DNA from: Ochrobactrum quorumnocens
GTDB taxonomy: Bacteria > Pseudomonadota > Alphaproteobacteria > Rhizobiales > Rhizobiaceae
DNA: 64,000 nucleotides
Direction of reading: 5' to 3'
Assembly: GCF_002278035.1 (NCBI RefSeq)
Contig: NZ_CP022604.1
Coordinates: 434,001-498,000 of the forward strand
Shown: piece after piece, positions 27,599 to 37,129 of the stretch
Numbering within the stretch: the stretch's first letter is position 1
Layout: each line of letters opens with the position of its first letter
Made by a program: the position numbers and the translations under genes
Notes under the pieces: model-generated
The model's database searches: none
Told to the model about the DNA's origin: nothing
Seen by the model: the letters and a program-made list of their open reading frames with translations, nothing else

Positions 27599-28531
27599 TT
27601 ACACAAGCATGTTTTGCGCGCGGAGCCAGTTTTCAAACCAGATCGGCCACTCTGCCGTCGGAGTGCCAGGGCGACCCATGCCAAAACCGTGGCCACCTGA
27701 TGCGATTGCGTGAAATTCCACCGCTACGCCTGCTTGCTCACAAGCCTGCTGCATGATGCGACTGTTGGCCGGATTTGAAATGGGGTCGTCATCGGCCTGT
27801 GTGAGAAAGATCGGAGGGCAATCTTTGCCCACATGGCTCTCGACCGACCATTGCTTCACTGCTTCATCTGTGGGGTGTTTCCCCACGAGTGAGCGTCGTG
27901 TTGAGGTGTGGTCATAGGGCACTGCGAGCGTGATGACGGGATAAATGAGTGCCGCAACATCTGGCCGTGCGGATTGTACATCGATGCTGTCGATGGGCTG
28001 GTAAGACGGAAAAGCCGAGCGCGTGGCGTTGAGGCCCATCAGATGGCCACCTGCTGAAAAGCCAAGCGCGCCGATCTTGTTTGGATCGATACTCCAGTTT
28101 GAAGCTTGCGCACGTACAACACGAAAAGCACGTTGCGCATCTTGTAGTGATGCAAGCGGTCCATTCGTCCAGCCCTCAATCGGCAAGCGATAGGTCAGCA
28201 GAAAAGCATAGATGCCTCTTTCTGCAAGCCAGCGAGCGGCAGGATCGGACTCTTTGCCTTCCTCGATGCGCTTATATCCGCCGCCCCCTGCAAGGATCAT
28301 CGCTGCACCGTTTGGACGTTTGGGCGCCAAAACCTCAAGACTTGGCGCGGCAATGTTAGTGATTGCGCCTTTTGCACTGATTTGCTGAGAACCACTGGGG
28401 CCGCCACCACCGGGCGGGAAGGCTGGCCAGAGCGGAATCCGGGTGCTTTGTGCCCTTGCGGACAAAACAGGCATGTTTAGCGCGGTGGCCAAAACTGCAC
28501 CACCAATCAGTAACCCACGACGGGAAATCAC
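27599..28531 (-). CDS. Tat-exported alpha/beta hydrolase
   Basis: 310 residues. The N-terminus [19 protein letters not shown] is a twin-arginine signal with an A-R-A cleavage site. The oxidoreductase-like S-R-R-x-L pattern points to the Tat route. The mature part is an alpha/beta hydrolase: GGGGYKRIE oxyanion region, nucleophile elbow [13 protein letters not shown] (Ser), and a later Asp (LTQADDDPI) and His ([10 protein letters not shown]). It resembles exported acetyl-esterase/xylanase-like BD-FAE proteins. I use the GTG start because a GGGGAGG site sits five bases upstream; an earlier ATG in frame lacks one. It is not coupled to pdxH. Confidence 0.85.
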   Translation of the reverse strand: MISRRGLLIGGAVLATALNMPVLSARAQSTRIPLWPAFPPGGGGPSGSQQISAKGAITNIAAPSLEVLAPKRPNGAAMILAGGGGYKRIEEGKESDPAARWLAERGIYAFLLTYRLPIEGWTNGPLASLQDAQRAFRVVRAQASNWSIDPNKIGALGFSAGGHLMGLNATRSAFPSYQPIDSIDVQSARPDVAALIYPVITLAVPYDHTSTRRSLVGKHPTDEAVKQWSVESHVGKDCPPIFLTQADDDPISNPANSRIMQQACEQAGVAVEFHAIASGGHGFGMGRPGTPTAEWPIWFENWLRAQNMLV

Positions 28532-28826
28532 ATATTCCTCCCCGGTTCGATATTCGTGCAATCTGAAAATCCAAACATGGCAGATTTAAAGCGTATCCCG
28601 AAAAGTGTGAAACGGGTTCGGCTTCGATGCCCGTTAAACACCATTAGATCAAATCGCATTTCAGTTGTTTGCATGCCGGGAAACAGCTTGAACGAAGGAA
28701 GCTGTGCCCGCCAGTTTTATACCGTTGTCCTTTGGTATTGATTTGTTTACCTTGCCCGCGAACCGCTTGTTAACTCCATATCCCCCATATTCGCTACATC
28801 TTTAGGGTGTATTTAAGGGAAGACCG

Positions 28827-29297
28827 TTGGCTGCTTTATCCGCTCGCCGCGAAAAATATGACGACTCTGCAGTTTTAAGCGTGGCGCTTCTACGCCATGC
28901 AGCTCTTGCTATGGTTGTGATGTCATTGGCTGGTTGCGCCATGGGCGGGTTCAGTATCGAAAAAGCGGTGCCTGATTCTTCGACGATCACCGGTTCAGTA
29001 AAGCCAGCCCAAAAGGTTGAAACAGATACCGGCAAGCTTTCGGATCAGTCTACGATTAAGAGTGTCGTCTCTGCGCTTGATTTCACCCAATGGGGTAAAA
29101 AGCCGGTGCCTTGGGCCAATCCCGATACCGGCAGTCAGGGAACGATCACTACGATTGCCGAGACAAAATCCGATGATGGCCTATGTCGGAAGTTTGAAAC
29201 TTCGCGCGAAGCATTTGACGGCGTTTCCATTTATCGTGGTGAGACGTGCATGCAGCGCGGCGGCCAGTGGACCCTGACTTCTTTTGCACCAATTTAA
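28827..29297 (+). CDS. RT0821/Lpp0805-like surface lipoprotein
   Basis: 156 residues. A TTG start is used (AAGGGAAGA upstream); the lipobox is LSLAGCAMGG at about 33-42, after a hydrophobic segment, so the mature lipoprotein starts at Cys. The C-terminal half contains DDGLCRKFETSREAFDGV and RGETCMQRGGQWTL, whose two cysteines may form a disulfide. This pattern is that of the RT0821/Lpp0805 family (17 kDa surface antigen-like). It has no near-neighbour partner, and the 295 bases before it contain a decayed RIME-like piece (28585-28640). Confidence 0.78.
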   Translation: MAALSARREKYDDSAVLSVALLRHAALAMVVMSLAGCAMGGFSIEKAVPDSSTITGSVKPAQKVETDTGKLSDQSTIKSVVSALDFTQWGKKPVPWANPDTGSQGTITTIAETKSDDGLCRKFETSREAFDGVSIYRGETCMQRGGQWTLTSFAPI

Positions 29298-29413
29298 GCT
29301 TTCTGGGAAACAGTCCTCTATAACTCTGGAAGTTTCTGAGCTTAGTGCGCATATTATGGCAAACTGAGTCTAAAGACTGAGATTACAGTCATTTTTCCTG
29401 AATGAGGACTTTT

Positions 29414-30373
29414 ATGCGCGATCCCTATAGCGTATTGGGCGTCGCCAAAACGGCGAAGCCCGAAGAAATAAAATCGGCTTTTCGCAAGCTGGCCAAAAAA
29501 CACCATCCGGATCAGAACCAGGATGACCCAAAGGCGCAGGAGCGTTTTTCGGAGATTAATCAGGCTTACGAGATTGTTGGCGACAAAGACAAGCGTGGCC
29601 AATTTGATCGAGGCGAAATTGATGCCGAAGGCAAGCCAGCCTTTCAGGGGTTCGGTGGGCAGGGTTTCGGCGGGCAGGGCGGTTTTGGTGGTGCCGGTGG
29701 CGATCCGTTCGCCGGTTTTCGCCAGCGTGGCGGGAGCGGCAATTTTGAATTTCGTGGTGCCGGTGGTGGTCAGCAAGGCGGCTTTGGCGGTGCGGAAGAC
29801 ATATTGAACGATCTGTTCGGCGGTGCTTTTGGCGGCGGTGCTCGCGGTGGTGCACGTCAGCAGCGCGGACCCGTCAAGGGCAGTGATCTTGCTGCGTCTA
29901 TCAACATCACGCTTGAACAGGCAGCTGGTGCCGACAAGGTTGAAGCCGTATTTCCGAACGGTAAACATCTGAAGATCAAGCTGCCGCAGTTTGTTGAGGA
30001 TGGTCAGACCATCCGGCTTAAAGGGCAAGGCGAACACATTGTGGGCGGCACGCCGGGCGATGCTTTGGTGACGATCCACTTCAAGCCGAGCACGCGCTTC
30101 AAACTTGAAGGCCGCGATGTGCACGTTGATCTTCCTGTCGAGCTTGCCGATGCGGTTCTTGGAGGCAAAGCGGAAGTGGATACGCTCAATGGCCGCATAG
30201 CCGTCAAGGTTCCTGCATGGTCCAGTTCCGACAAGGTACTGCGGCTGAAAGGCAAAGGTTTGCCGCTCAAGGCCGGTGGCCATGGCGATCTTTATGTTCA
30301 CGTCCGTATTATGCTGCCGGAAGGCGGTGACACGGAGCTGGAAGAGTTTTTGCGCAAGCGCAAGACTGACTAA
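29414..30373 (+). CDS. DnaJ-family co-chaperone (CbpA-like)
   Basis: 319 residues. The J domain [18 protein letters not shown]...KHHPDQN carries the HPD tripeptide that triggers DnaK ATPase. A long Gly/Phe-rich linker ([22 protein letters not shown]) follows, then two C-terminal substrate-binding domains ([16 protein letters not shown]...). The Cys zinc-finger of DnaJ is absent, so it belongs to the CbpA group. I start at ATG 29414 (GAGG seven bases ahead) rather than the ATG four codons earlier. It lies 205 bases before fabI. Confidence 0.9.
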   Translation: MRDPYSVLGVAKTAKPEEIKSAFRKLAKKHHPDQNQDDPKAQERFSEINQAYEIVGDKDKRGQFDRGEIDAEGKPAFQGFGGQGFGGQGGFGGAGGDPFAGFRQRGGSGNFEFRGAGGGQQGGFGGAEDILNDLFGGAFGGGARGGARQQRGPVKGSDLAASINITLEQAAGADKVEAVFPNGKHLKIKLPQFVEDGQTIRLKGQGEHIVGGTPGDALVTIHFKPSTRFKLEGRDVHVDLPVELADAVLGGKAEVDTLNGRIAVKVPAWSSSDKVLRLKGKGLPLKAGGHGDLYVHVRIMLPEGGDTELEEFLRKRKTD

Positions 30374-30379
30374 ACGGCA

Positions 30380-30414
30380 CCGGGGCTGGAAGCGGTTACT
30401 GCATTCAGCCCCGG
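30380..30414 (+). terminator. Hairpin after the DnaJ-like gene
   Basis: CCGGGGCTG / CAGCCCCGG, nine perfect base pairs with a 17-base loop, but no T tract. A weak or Rho-assisted terminator is possible. Confidence 0.4.
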
Positions 30415-30578
30415 AAACCATCTATGCTGGCACATTTCCCACCCGCAGCCGATGCACGAGCACAACTGTGCTGTGCGATAAAATCACAATACCCGGCTTT
30501 TTACGCGCAATTGCTTGAAGCCTGTGCAAGCCTGTGCGATAGGGCATCTAGTTGATTATATTTCAATGAGGACCCTTA

Positions 30579-31397
30579 ATGACCGCAAAGTCTGGTTTGT
30601 TGCAGGGCAAGCGCGGATTGATTCTGGGCGTAGCCAACAACCGTTCCATCGCCTGGGGTATTGCCAAGGCCGCTCGTGAAGCTGGAGCGGAACTTGCATT
30701 CACCTATCAGGGTGATGCGTTGAAGAAACGCGTCGAGCCACTGGCTGAAGAATTGGACGCTTTCGTCGCTGGACATTGCGATGTCTCTGACGGTGCAAGC
30801 ATTGATGCTGTTTTTGAAGCACTTGAAAAGAAGTGGGGCAAGCTCGACTTCGTCGTGCACGCGATTGGTTTCTCCGACAAGGATGAACTGACTGGCCGTT
30901 ACGTCGACACAAGCGAAGCCAATTTCCAGAACACGATGCTGATTTCAGTCTATTCGCTTACGGCAATTTCGCGCCGTGCAGAAAAGCTGATGGCTGAGGG
31001 CGGTTCTATTCTGACGTTGACCTATTACGGTGCTGAAAAAGTTATGCCGAACTACAACGTCATGGGCGTTGCAAAGGCAGCACTTGAAGCAAGCGTAAAG
31101 TATCTCGCAGTCGATCTTGGACCACAGAACATTCGCGTCAACGCGATTTCTGCTGGCCCGATCAAGACGCTGGCTGCATCCGGCATTGGTGACTTCCGTT
31201 ATATTCTCAAGTGGAATGAATATAATGCGCCGCTGCGCCGTACCGTGACCATCGATGAAGTAGGCGACGTTGGTCTCTACTTCCTCTCCGACCTGTCTCG
31301 CTCGGTTACCGGCGAAGTACATCATGCCGACAGTGGTTATCACGTCATTGGCATGAAGGCGGTCGATGCGCCGGATATCTCGGTCGTCAAGGACTGA
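30579..31397 (+). CDS. fabI: Enoyl-[acyl-carrier-protein] reductase (NADH)
   Basis: Last step of each round of type II fatty acid synthesis; target of triclosan-type inhibitors. The 272-residue SDR-fold enzyme has GKRGLILGVANNRSIAWGIA (coenzyme site), FVVHAIGFSDKDEL and the active site Tyr-x6-Lys in MPNYNVMGVAKAAL, as well as SAGPIKTLAASGI. TGAGGACCC precedes the ATG. It is followed by a terminator and is the conserved neighbour of the phosphatase and aroC. Confidence 0.96.
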   Translation: MTAKSGLLQGKRGLILGVANNRSIAWGIAKAAREAGAELAFTYQGDALKKRVEPLAEELDAFVAGHCDVSDGASIDAVFEALEKKWGKLDFVVHAIGFSDKDELTGRYVDTSEANFQNTMLISVYSLTAISRRAEKLMAEGGSILTLTYYGAEKVMPNYNVMGVAKAALEASVKYLAVDLGPQNIRVNAISAGPIKTLAASGIGDFRYILKWNEYNAPLRRTVTIDEVGDVGLYFLSDLSRSVTGEVHHADSGYHVIGMKAVDAPDISVVKD

Positions 31398-31410
31398 GCC
31401 AGATAATACC

Positions 31411-31446
31411 AAATCCCGAAAAGTTGACCGACTTTTCGGGATTTTT
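31411..31446 (+). terminator. Terminator of fabI
   Basis: AAATCCCGAAAAGT / ACTTTTCGGGATTT with a six-base loop, then TTC; a 14-bp perfect stem with A/T ends. Confidence 0.85.
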
Positions 31447-31543
31447 CTTATGTCTTTCCCGTGCGGGAAGGCTATCGAGAAAGAGCACATGCGCAACACT
31501 GCGCATCAAACGATGAAATCAAGCGGCAGATAGAGGTAGGGTT

Positions 31544-32134
31544 TTGGCTCGGGAGATCATCTACTTTTCGCGTCACGGTGAAACCGACTGGAATGTTTCG
31601 CAGCGCATACAGGGGCAGCTCGATATTGATATCAACGCCCATGGCCGTACGCAGGCTGATCGCAACGGCGATGTGCTGAAATCGCTTATCGGCAATGGGG
31701 CAGGTTACGATTTCGTGGCAAGCCCGCTGCGCCGTACGCGCGAAACTATGGAGCGTATTCGTTTGCGCATGGGGCTCGACCCATACGACTTCCGCACCGA
31801 TCCACAACTGATGGAAGTGAATTTCGGCGACTGGCAAGGCTTCATGATGGAAGACATTGCCAAGGAAAGCGTCGATCTCGTTGAAGCCCGTGCCCGCGAT
31901 AAATGGAATTTCATCCCACCGGGAGATACTGCCGAAAGCTACATGCGGCTTTCACAGCGGATTGGTCGCTGGGTTGAGGCCGTGGAATGGCCAACCGTTT
32001 GCGTGACGCACGGCGGCTGTATCCGCACCTTGTTCTATCTCTATGGCGATATGGATGGTCACGCCGCCGCAAATCTCTCCATTCCGCAGGATAAGATTCT
32101 GAAGTTTGAAAACGGCAAGCTTGAGTGGGTTTAA
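31544..32134 (+). CDS. Histidine phosphatase family protein
   Basis: 196 residues. The phosphohistidine motif is FSRHGETDWN; the second histidine is in VCVTHGGCIRTL. RIQGQLDIDINAHG matches phosphoglycerate mutase-like enzymes. Substrate (sugar phosphate, nucleotide or protein) is not known. TTG start with TAGAGGTAGGG upstream. It begins a small group of plus-strand genes that ends before aroC. Confidence 0.88.
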   Translation: MAREIIYFSRHGETDWNVSQRIQGQLDIDINAHGRTQADRNGDVLKSLIGNGAGYDFVASPLRRTRETMERIRLRMGLDPYDFRTDPQLMEVNFGDWQGFMMEDIAKESVDLVEARARDKWNFIPPGDTAESYMRLSQRIGRWVEAVEWPTVCVTHGGCIRTLFYLYGDMDGHAAANLSIPQDKILKFENGKLEWV

Positions 32135-32209
32135 AAAGCCGGGTAACTTTTTAGGTCTGTGAAGAGGCGTTGTAATACCCGCGCTGAAAGCTCACCTTGC
32201 GAGAATAGT

Positions 32210-32968
32210 ATGCTCTTCAAACGCTTTGCAGTTATTGCTGATATTCACGGCAACAGCGATGCGCTGGCAGCTGTACTCGCTGATATCGATGCGTTGCGTA
32301 TCGAAACCATTATCAATCTAGGTGACCATCTGAGCGGGCCGCTCGCAGCCCGTGAGACGGCGGATATGCTGATGGCGCGCGCGATGATCTCCATTCGTGG
32401 CAATCATGACCGCTGGTTGGTCGAAAAGTCTATCGCCGAGATGGGGCCATCGGATCGCGTTGCTTTTGAGCAACTCGAAGAGCCGCATCTTGCTTGGCTG
32501 CGCAATTTGCCCGCAACCCTAACACTCGCGGACGGGCGAATTTTTATCTGTCATGGTACGCCGACGAGCGACATGACTTATTGGCTAGAAACGGTCAAAC
32601 GAACCGGCGATGTCGTTCTGCGTGGTCGTGATGAAATCGAAGCGGAGGCAGAAGATGTTGCCGCTTCGCTTATCCTCTGCGGTCATACGCATACGCCGCG
32701 CGTGGTGCGTTTGAGTGACGGTCGCCAGATCGTCAATCCAGGAAGTGTGGGGTGTCCCGGCTATTTTGATGATCAACCGGTGCCGCATATTGTCGAGACA
32801 GGAACACCGAATGCCTCCTATGCCATTATCGAAGATGGTGCTCTGGGATGGCAGGTCACGTTCCGTAGTATTCCTTATGATACCACACGTATGATCACGC
32901 TTGCCGAGCAAGCGAATAGGGAGGAATGGGCACAGGTCATCCGCAGCGGGTGGATTCGGAAGGCATAG
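32210..32968 (+). CDS. Metallophosphoesterase (YfcE/ApaH-like)
   Basis: 252 residues of the calcineurin-like fold. The metal ligands are visible in order: IADIHGNSDALAAVL, NLGDHLSGPLA, RGNHDRW, FICHGTP and LILCGHTHTPRVV. The core is typical of small phosphodiesterases or nucleotidases; no partner is known. I chose ATG 32210 (GAGA upstream), since the GTG-started part before it has no fold features. The gene lies in the insert between the phosphatase and the Xre/RES pair. Confidence 0.82.
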   Translation: MLFKRFAVIADIHGNSDALAAVLADIDALRIETIINLGDHLSGPLAARETADMLMARAMISIRGNHDRWLVEKSIAEMGPSDRVAFEQLEEPHLAWLRNLPATLTLADGRIFICHGTPTSDMTYWLETVKRTGDVVLRGRDEIEAEAEDVAASLILCGHTHTPRVVRLSDGRQIVNPGSVGCPGYFDDQPVPHIVETGTPNASYAIIEDGALGWQVTFRSIPYDTTRMITLAEQANREEWAQVIRSGWIRKA

Positions 32969-32993
32969 GGTCGTAGGTCATAAAACGCCTTTA

Positions 32994-33007
32994 TTGCCAT
33001 TTGGCAA
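32994..33007. promoter_or_regulatory. Palindromic operator candidate before the Xre/RES pair
   Basis: TTGCCA-TT-TGGCAA, a perfect inverted repeat, lies 36 bases ahead of the antitoxin start, next to a TATGCT -10-like box (about 33011). It fits a self-repressing antitoxin operator. Confidence 0.45.
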
Positions 33008-33043
33008 AAATATGCTATCTTTCCGCCATAAGGAAGGTGAGCG

Positions 33044-33457
33044 ATGGAACTTCAACCAATCAGCATAACGCCCGCAGGCGGTCTGACAAGCGTGATCACT
33101 GACGAGGAAGCGGGCGCACTTGCACGCACCACGGTCAACTTGCTCAAAGCTTGGAAGCTGTCGGACACGGAAGCCTGTACGCTCTTGGGCGATATGTCAG
33201 CGCGCACATGGGCTCGTTGGAAAGAAGGTACTATCGGTCGCATTGATCGCGATTTGCGGATGCGGATGGCGCATCTTATGGGCATTCACAAAGGCCTGCG
33301 TTATCTGTTTCGTGATGCTGCGCGCGGCTACGCCTGGATCAGAAAGCCCAATGCCGCTTTTGGCGGGCTTTCGGCGCTTGATCTCATGCTGCGTGGTGAA
33401 ATTTCCGATCTTGCTGCCCTTCGCGACTGGCTAAATGCGGAGCGCGGCGCATGGTAA
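33044..33457 (+). CDS. Xre/MbcA/ParS-type antitoxin (DUF2384)
   Basis: A 137-residue antitoxin. The N-terminal helix-turn-helix covers roughly 27-75 (LARTTVNLLKAWKLSDTEAC, then SARTWARWKEG). The C-terminal MbcA/ParS toxin-binding domain includes AHLMGIHKGLRYLF and IRKPNAAFGGLSALDLMLRGE, with the family pattern N-x-x-F-x-G-x-x-A-L. AAGGAAGGTGAG precedes the start. The RES toxin gene overlaps its 3' end by seven bases, so they are translated together. It likely represses its own promoter. Confidence 0.88.
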   Translation: MELQPISITPAGGLTSVITDEEAGALARTTVNLLKAWKLSDTEACTLLGDMSARTWARWKEGTIGRIDRDLRMRMAHLMGIHKGLRYLFRDAARGYAWIRKPNAAFGGLSALDLMLRGEISDLAALRDWLNAERGAW

Positions 33458-34149
33458 GTGAGCTGGCTGTAAAGCGCCAAGTTCACTGGCCGCAGACTTA
33501 TCGCATCATCCGCTCCATCCATCCCCCCATTGATCTGTTTGAAGATATCGCCGATCCCCGCGATTGGGAGGCTCTGGCTTCAGTTGAAGAAAAGACCAAT
33601 CCGCGTATTCGTTTCGAGATTGGCGATCTTGGAAAAGTGCCTGCCGACCGGCGAGTAGCGGGCCACGGCGCATCTTACGTGATGGCGCCGTTCGTGCATT
33701 GCTCCACGCAGCGACCCGGTCGCTTTAGCGACGGAAGCTACGGTATTTATTATGCTGCGGACCGTGAAAATGTGGCGGTTGCTGAAACCATCCACCATCA
33801 TGAAAAATTCATGCGCGCAACAAATGAAGAGCCCGGATGGACTTCAGACTTTCGGGCGCTGATTGGGAGTGTCGATCGGGAACTCGATGATGTGAGCAAG
33901 GTGCCGGACGTGCTTGATCCGGTCGATTATACGGCTTCGCATGTCGAGGGGCGAGAACTGCGCGCTCAGGGAAGTCAGGGACTTCTCTGGCCGAGCGTGC
34001 GGATGCGCGGTGGCTTTTGCATCGGGATTTTCTGGCCGAATGTTATAACGATTCCCGTCCAGGGGAGGCATTACAGCTATCACTGGAACGGAACCCGCGT
34101 CGATTTTGTTCGCCAACACGACACGGGTATTGTGCTTGAGGTGAAATGA
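33451..34149 (+). CDS. RES-domain toxin
   Basis: The 232-residue product has the RES fold: the Arg-Glu-Ser type residues are in YRIIRSIHPP (early Arg), YAADRENVAVAETIHHHEKF (the Glu) and QGSQGLLWPSVRM (the Ser). RES proteins are ADP-ribosyltransferase-like and, where studied, degrade NAD+. The pairing with an Xre/MbcA antitoxin is the classic arrangement. All three residues appear intact, so it should be active. No mobile element flanks it; terminator not seen. Confidence 0.88.
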   Translation: MVSELAVKRQVHWPQTYRIIRSIHPPIDLFEDIADPRDWEALASVEEKTNPRIRFEIGDLGKVPADRRVAGHGASYVMAPFVHCSTQRPGRFSDGSYGIYYAADRENVAVAETIHHHEKFMRATNEEPGWTSDFRALIGSVDRELDDVSKVPDVLDPVDYTASHVEGRELRAQGSQGLLWPSVRMRGGFCIGIFWPNVITIPVQGRHYSYHWNGTRVDFVRQHDTGIVLEVK

Positions 34150-34152
34150 TAT

Positions 34153-34404
34153 TTACGGCGCTTCCTGAATGTCGGTAATGAAGCGGGTATCATCAGCTTC
34201 ATCATAGAGAATGATGACCTTCATACCTTTGGAAATCGCGGAATAGTCAAACTCACCGGGCAATTTATAGGTTTTGCCATCATCCAGCGTGATAGTTTCT
34301 TTGTCTTGATTGATACCAGTGATCTTGCCCTCGACATCATCCGCCATGGCGACGGTCGAGAAAAGCGAGGCAATGATGAAGATCAGTCCCACCACATACT
34401 GCAT
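34153..34404 (-). CDS. DUF1344 family exported protein
   Basis: 83 residues. N-terminal signal peptide: QYVVGLIFIIASLFSTVAMA, cleavage after AMA. The mature part DDVEGKITGINQDKETITLDDGKTYKL is a small beta-rich domain typical of DUF1344, which occurs in many Hyphomicrobiales next to aroC. I start at the ATG nine bases after an AGGAGG; the ATG directly after the site is too close. It runs opposite to the RES gene, with three bases between stop codons. Confidence 0.8.
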   Translation of the reverse strand: MQYVVGLIFIIASLFSTVAMADDVEGKITGINQDKETITLDDGKTYKLPGEFDYSAISKGMKVIILYDEADDTRFITDIQEAP

Positions 34405-34715
34405 GGCTGTCATCCTCCTTTTGTGTGCCAGTCTGTCCTTTGACTGATTCGACACGAATTGCATTTTGCGCAATCACTTTCCCTCTGGTTGTATAGTCTG
34501 ACTGTACGGATAGAAAATGGGCAGCGCAATGTGATTATCGACCCCATTTTAGTGGGCGGAATGTGTCAAAAAGAATGCGGTATGTGGATGATCCGAAGGA
34601 AATTTTGCGATCTCGATGAACCTATTCCGAGCTATAATTTGACCATGGCTGAAAAGGCCAATAAAACCAGCGCGTATCCTGCCTGAAAAGGCGCATTCCT
34701 TAATCGGGCTTAGCA
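34405..34715. other. Intergenic region before aroC
   Basis: 311 bases between the divergent DUF1344 gene and aroC. A TATAGT-type -10 (34492-34497) is visible for the plus strand. A 75-codon plus-strand frame is not convincing: no ribosome site and no family. No repeats are seen. Confidence 0.4.
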
Positions 34716-35810
34716 ATGTCTCATAACAGTTTTGGTCATCTCTTCTGCGTAACAACCTGGGGCGAAAGCCATGGTCTGGCGCTTGGTTGTGTGGTGGATG
34801 GCTGCCCTCCCGGCATCACCTTCACGGAAGCCGAAATCCAAGCCTATCTCGACAAACGTAAGCCCGGCCAGTCGAAGTATACAACCCAGCGCCGCGAACC
34901 GGATCAGGTACGCGTGTTGTCTGGCGTTCTGCTTGGCGATGATGGCGTGACCATGACTACCACCGGCACGCCGATTTCGATGATGATCGAAAACACTGAT
35001 CAGCGTTCCAAGGATTATGGCGATATCGCGCGGCAGTATCGTCCGGGCCATGCCGACTACGCCTATGACGTCAAATATGGCATTCGCGACTTTCGCGGTG
35101 GTGGACGTTCCTCTGCGCGTGAAACGGCAGCACGTGTTGCTGCTGGGGCGATTGCTCGAAAAGTTGTTCCAGGTCTTGAGGTGCGCGGCGCGCTGGTCTC
35201 GATGGGCATTCACGATATCGACCGCACGCGCTGGAACTGGGATGAAGTCGATAACAATCCGTTCTTCACGCCTGATGCCGGTTCGGTTGAGGTTTTCGCC
35301 GATTATCTGGACGGCATTCGCAAGAATGGCTCTTCCATTGGCGCGATTATTGAAATCGTGGCTGAAGGCGTGCCAGCCGGCATCGGCGCGCCGATCTATG
35401 GCAAGCTCGATCAGGATATCGCAAGCCTGCTAATGTCGATCAATGCCGTCAAGGGCGTTGAAATCGGTAATGGTTTTGAGGCCGCACGCCTGACCGGTGA
35501 AGAAAATGCTGACGAAATGCGTATCGGCAATGACGGACAGCCGATGTTCCTGTCCAATCATGCGGGCGGCGTTCTGGGCGGTATCGCGACGGGCGCGCCA
35601 GTTGTTGCGCGTTTTGCGGTCAAGCCGACTTCATCGATCCTCACTCCGCGCAAGTCCATCGATAAGGACGGCAGGGAAGTTGATGTAATGACCAAGGGCC
35701 GTCATGATCCTTGCGTGGGTATCCGTGCGGTGCCAATTGGCGAAGCTATGGTCGCCTGCGCAATTGCTGATCATTATTTGCGCCACCGTGGTCAGACAGG
35801 CCGCGTGTGA
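34716..35810 (+). CDS. aroC: Chorismate synthase
   Basis: Last step of the shikimate pathway: EPSP to chorismate using reduced FMN. The 364-residue protein contains [12 protein letters not shown], then GVMTTTTGTPI-like phosphate site, [20 protein letters not shown] and [16 protein letters not shown], and [12 protein letters not shown]. All are signature blocks. No strong ribosome site is seen. It is a single gene closed by a CAATACCC/GGGTATTG hairpin. Confidence 0.97.
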   Translation: MSHNSFGHLFCVTTWGESHGLALGCVVDGCPPGITFTEAEIQAYLDKRKPGQSKYTTQRREPDQVRVLSGVLLGDDGVTMTTTGTPISMMIENTDQRSKDYGDIARQYRPGHADYAYDVKYGIRDFRGGGRSSARETAARVAAGAIARKVVPGLEVRGALVSMGIHDIDRTRWNWDEVDNNPFFTPDAGSVEVFADYLDGIRKNGSSIGAIIEIVAEGVPAGIGAPIYGKLDQDIASLLMSINAVKGVEIGNGFEAARLTGEENADEMRIGNDGQPMFLSNHAGGVLGGIATGAPVVARFAVKPTSSILTPRKSIDKDGREVDVMTKGRHDPCVGIRAVPIGEAMVACAIADHYLRHRGQTGRV

Positions 35811-35820
35811 CGGGTAAGAC

Positions 35821-35852
35821 CAATACCCCAGGGTGCAACTCATTGGGTATTG
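35821..35852 (+). terminator. Hairpin after aroC
   Basis: CAATACCC / GGGTATTG, eight perfect pairs with a 16-base loop; followed by ATTAAGCC, so only a weak T tract. Confidence 0.5.
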
Positions 35853-35987
35853 ATTAAGCCTTTATGGCGACTGAACATTTTCGAGGCGTGATGCGTCAGC
35901 ATCTTAGCGCCTTGGTATAAAGAGAATAGTTTCAGGAACTGAGGGCCGGTTTTCGACTGAAGCTGTGGTACAACCATTGAGGCTGAA

Positions 35988-37103
35988 ATGAGCTATAATC
36001 AGAAACAGGTCGTTGATGCGCTGCGGGCTTTCGAGCGTGGCGAAATCGTTGTGGTCATGGATGATGACGGTCGTGAGAACGAGGGCGATCTGATCGTTGC
36101 AGCAGTGCATTGCACGCCGGAAAAGATGGCCTTCATCGTGCGCTATACGTCTGGCATCGTGTGCACGCCTATGCCACGTGAAGAAGCCAAGCGCCTCAAT
36201 CTTGCGCCAATGGTCGCTGAAAACGAATCCGCTCATACAACTGCATTCACTGTCACGGTTGATTATCGCCATGGCACGACGACCGGCATTTCGGCTGATG
36301 ACCGCACGCTCACGGTGCGTAATCTGGCAAATCCCAATGCTGGTGCTGCTGATTTTGTACGCCCAGGCCATATTTTCCCGCTCATTGCGCGTGAAGGTGG
36401 AGTGCTGATGCGCTCCGGCCATACCGAAGCGGCTGTCGATCTCTGCAAGCTCGCAAATCTGCCACCCATCGGCGTCATTTGCGAACTGATTAATGATGAT
36501 GGAACTGTCATGCGTGGGCCTGATGTGACGGCTTTTGCTGAACAGCACAAGCTGCATCGCGTGACGGTTGCTGACCTAATCGCCTATCGTCAGCGTAAGG
36601 AAACACTCGTCAAGCGGATTGGTGACGCTAAAATAGACACCTGTGCTGGTGAGGCACATGCTTATACTTACGAACTCCCATGGGAGCCTATGCAGCATGT
36701 GGCGGTGGTCTTTGGTGACATTCGTGATGGCGAAAATGTGCCCGTCCGCCTGCATCGCGAAGATGTGCTGAGCGATGTGTTTGGAAAAGGTGGCAACAAT
36801 CTCGACGAGATCATGAAACGTATGGGCAAGGAAGGCCGCGGCGTTATGGTTTATCTGCGTGAAGGCTCGGTTGGTGTGCGTCGTGATCATCGTGATGCGC
36901 GTGCACGCGAAGCTCTGCTCGGTGAACATGAAGCCCATGCCGAGGCCGTAGCCCGCGAGGAAGAGTGGCGTCAGATCGGTTTGGGAGCCCAGATTTTGAA
37001 GGATCTCGGTATCACTTCGATCGTGCTGTTGGCATCGCGTGAGCGTCACTATGTCGGGCTCGAAGGTTTCGGTATCAACATCGCGCGCACTGAAATCATC
37101 TGA
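35988..37103 (+). CDS. ribB: 3,4-dihydroxy-2-butanone 4-phosphate synthase with degenerate GTP cyclohydrolase II domain
   Basis: 371 residues. The N-terminal RibB domain (1-205) is intact: VVVMDDDGRENEGDL binds metal, and RSGHTEAAVDL holds the catalytic His. It makes the four-carbon unit of riboflavin from ribulose 5-phosphate. The C-terminal half follows the GTP cyclohydrolase II fold (LHREDVLSDVFG, EGRGVMVYLREG). All the zinc-binding cysteines normally in the S-E-C-L...R-C-D-C region are missing (EDVLSDVFGKGGNN here). It therefore probably has no cyclohydrolase activity and may be structural or regulatory. TGAGGCTGAA precedes the ATG. I saw no FMN riboswitch upstream. Confidence 0.92.
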   Translation: MSYNQKQVVDALRAFERGEIVVVMDDDGRENEGDLIVAAVHCTPEKMAFIVRYTSGIVCTPMPREEAKRLNLAPMVAENESAHTTAFTVTVDYRHGTTTGISADDRTLTVRNLANPNAGAADFVRPGHIFPLIAREGGVLMRSGHTEAAVDLCKLANLPPIGVICELINDDGTVMRGPDVTAFAEQHKLHRVTVADLIAYRQRKETLVKRIGDAKIDTCAGEAHAYTYELPWEPMQHVAVVFGDIRDGENVPVRLHREDVLSDVFGKGGNNLDEIMKRMGKEGRGVMVYLREGSVGVRRDHRDARAREALLGEHEAHAEAVAREEEWRQIGLGAQILKDLGITSIVLLASRERHYVGLEGFGINIARTEII

Positions 37104-37129
37104 ATGTCGCGATGCTGTAGCATCAATAG

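Noticed and set aside
29354..30421. 355-codon frame antisense to the DnaJ-like gene
   Set aside because: Produced by the Gly-rich GC-biased sequence; no recognisable domain.
34459..34686. 75-codon frame before aroC
   Set aside because: No ribosome site, no family pattern, low complexity of evidence.
35811..35987. Possible FMN riboswitch before ribB
   Set aside because: None of the conserved RFN core segments are visible; only a hairpin after aroC.
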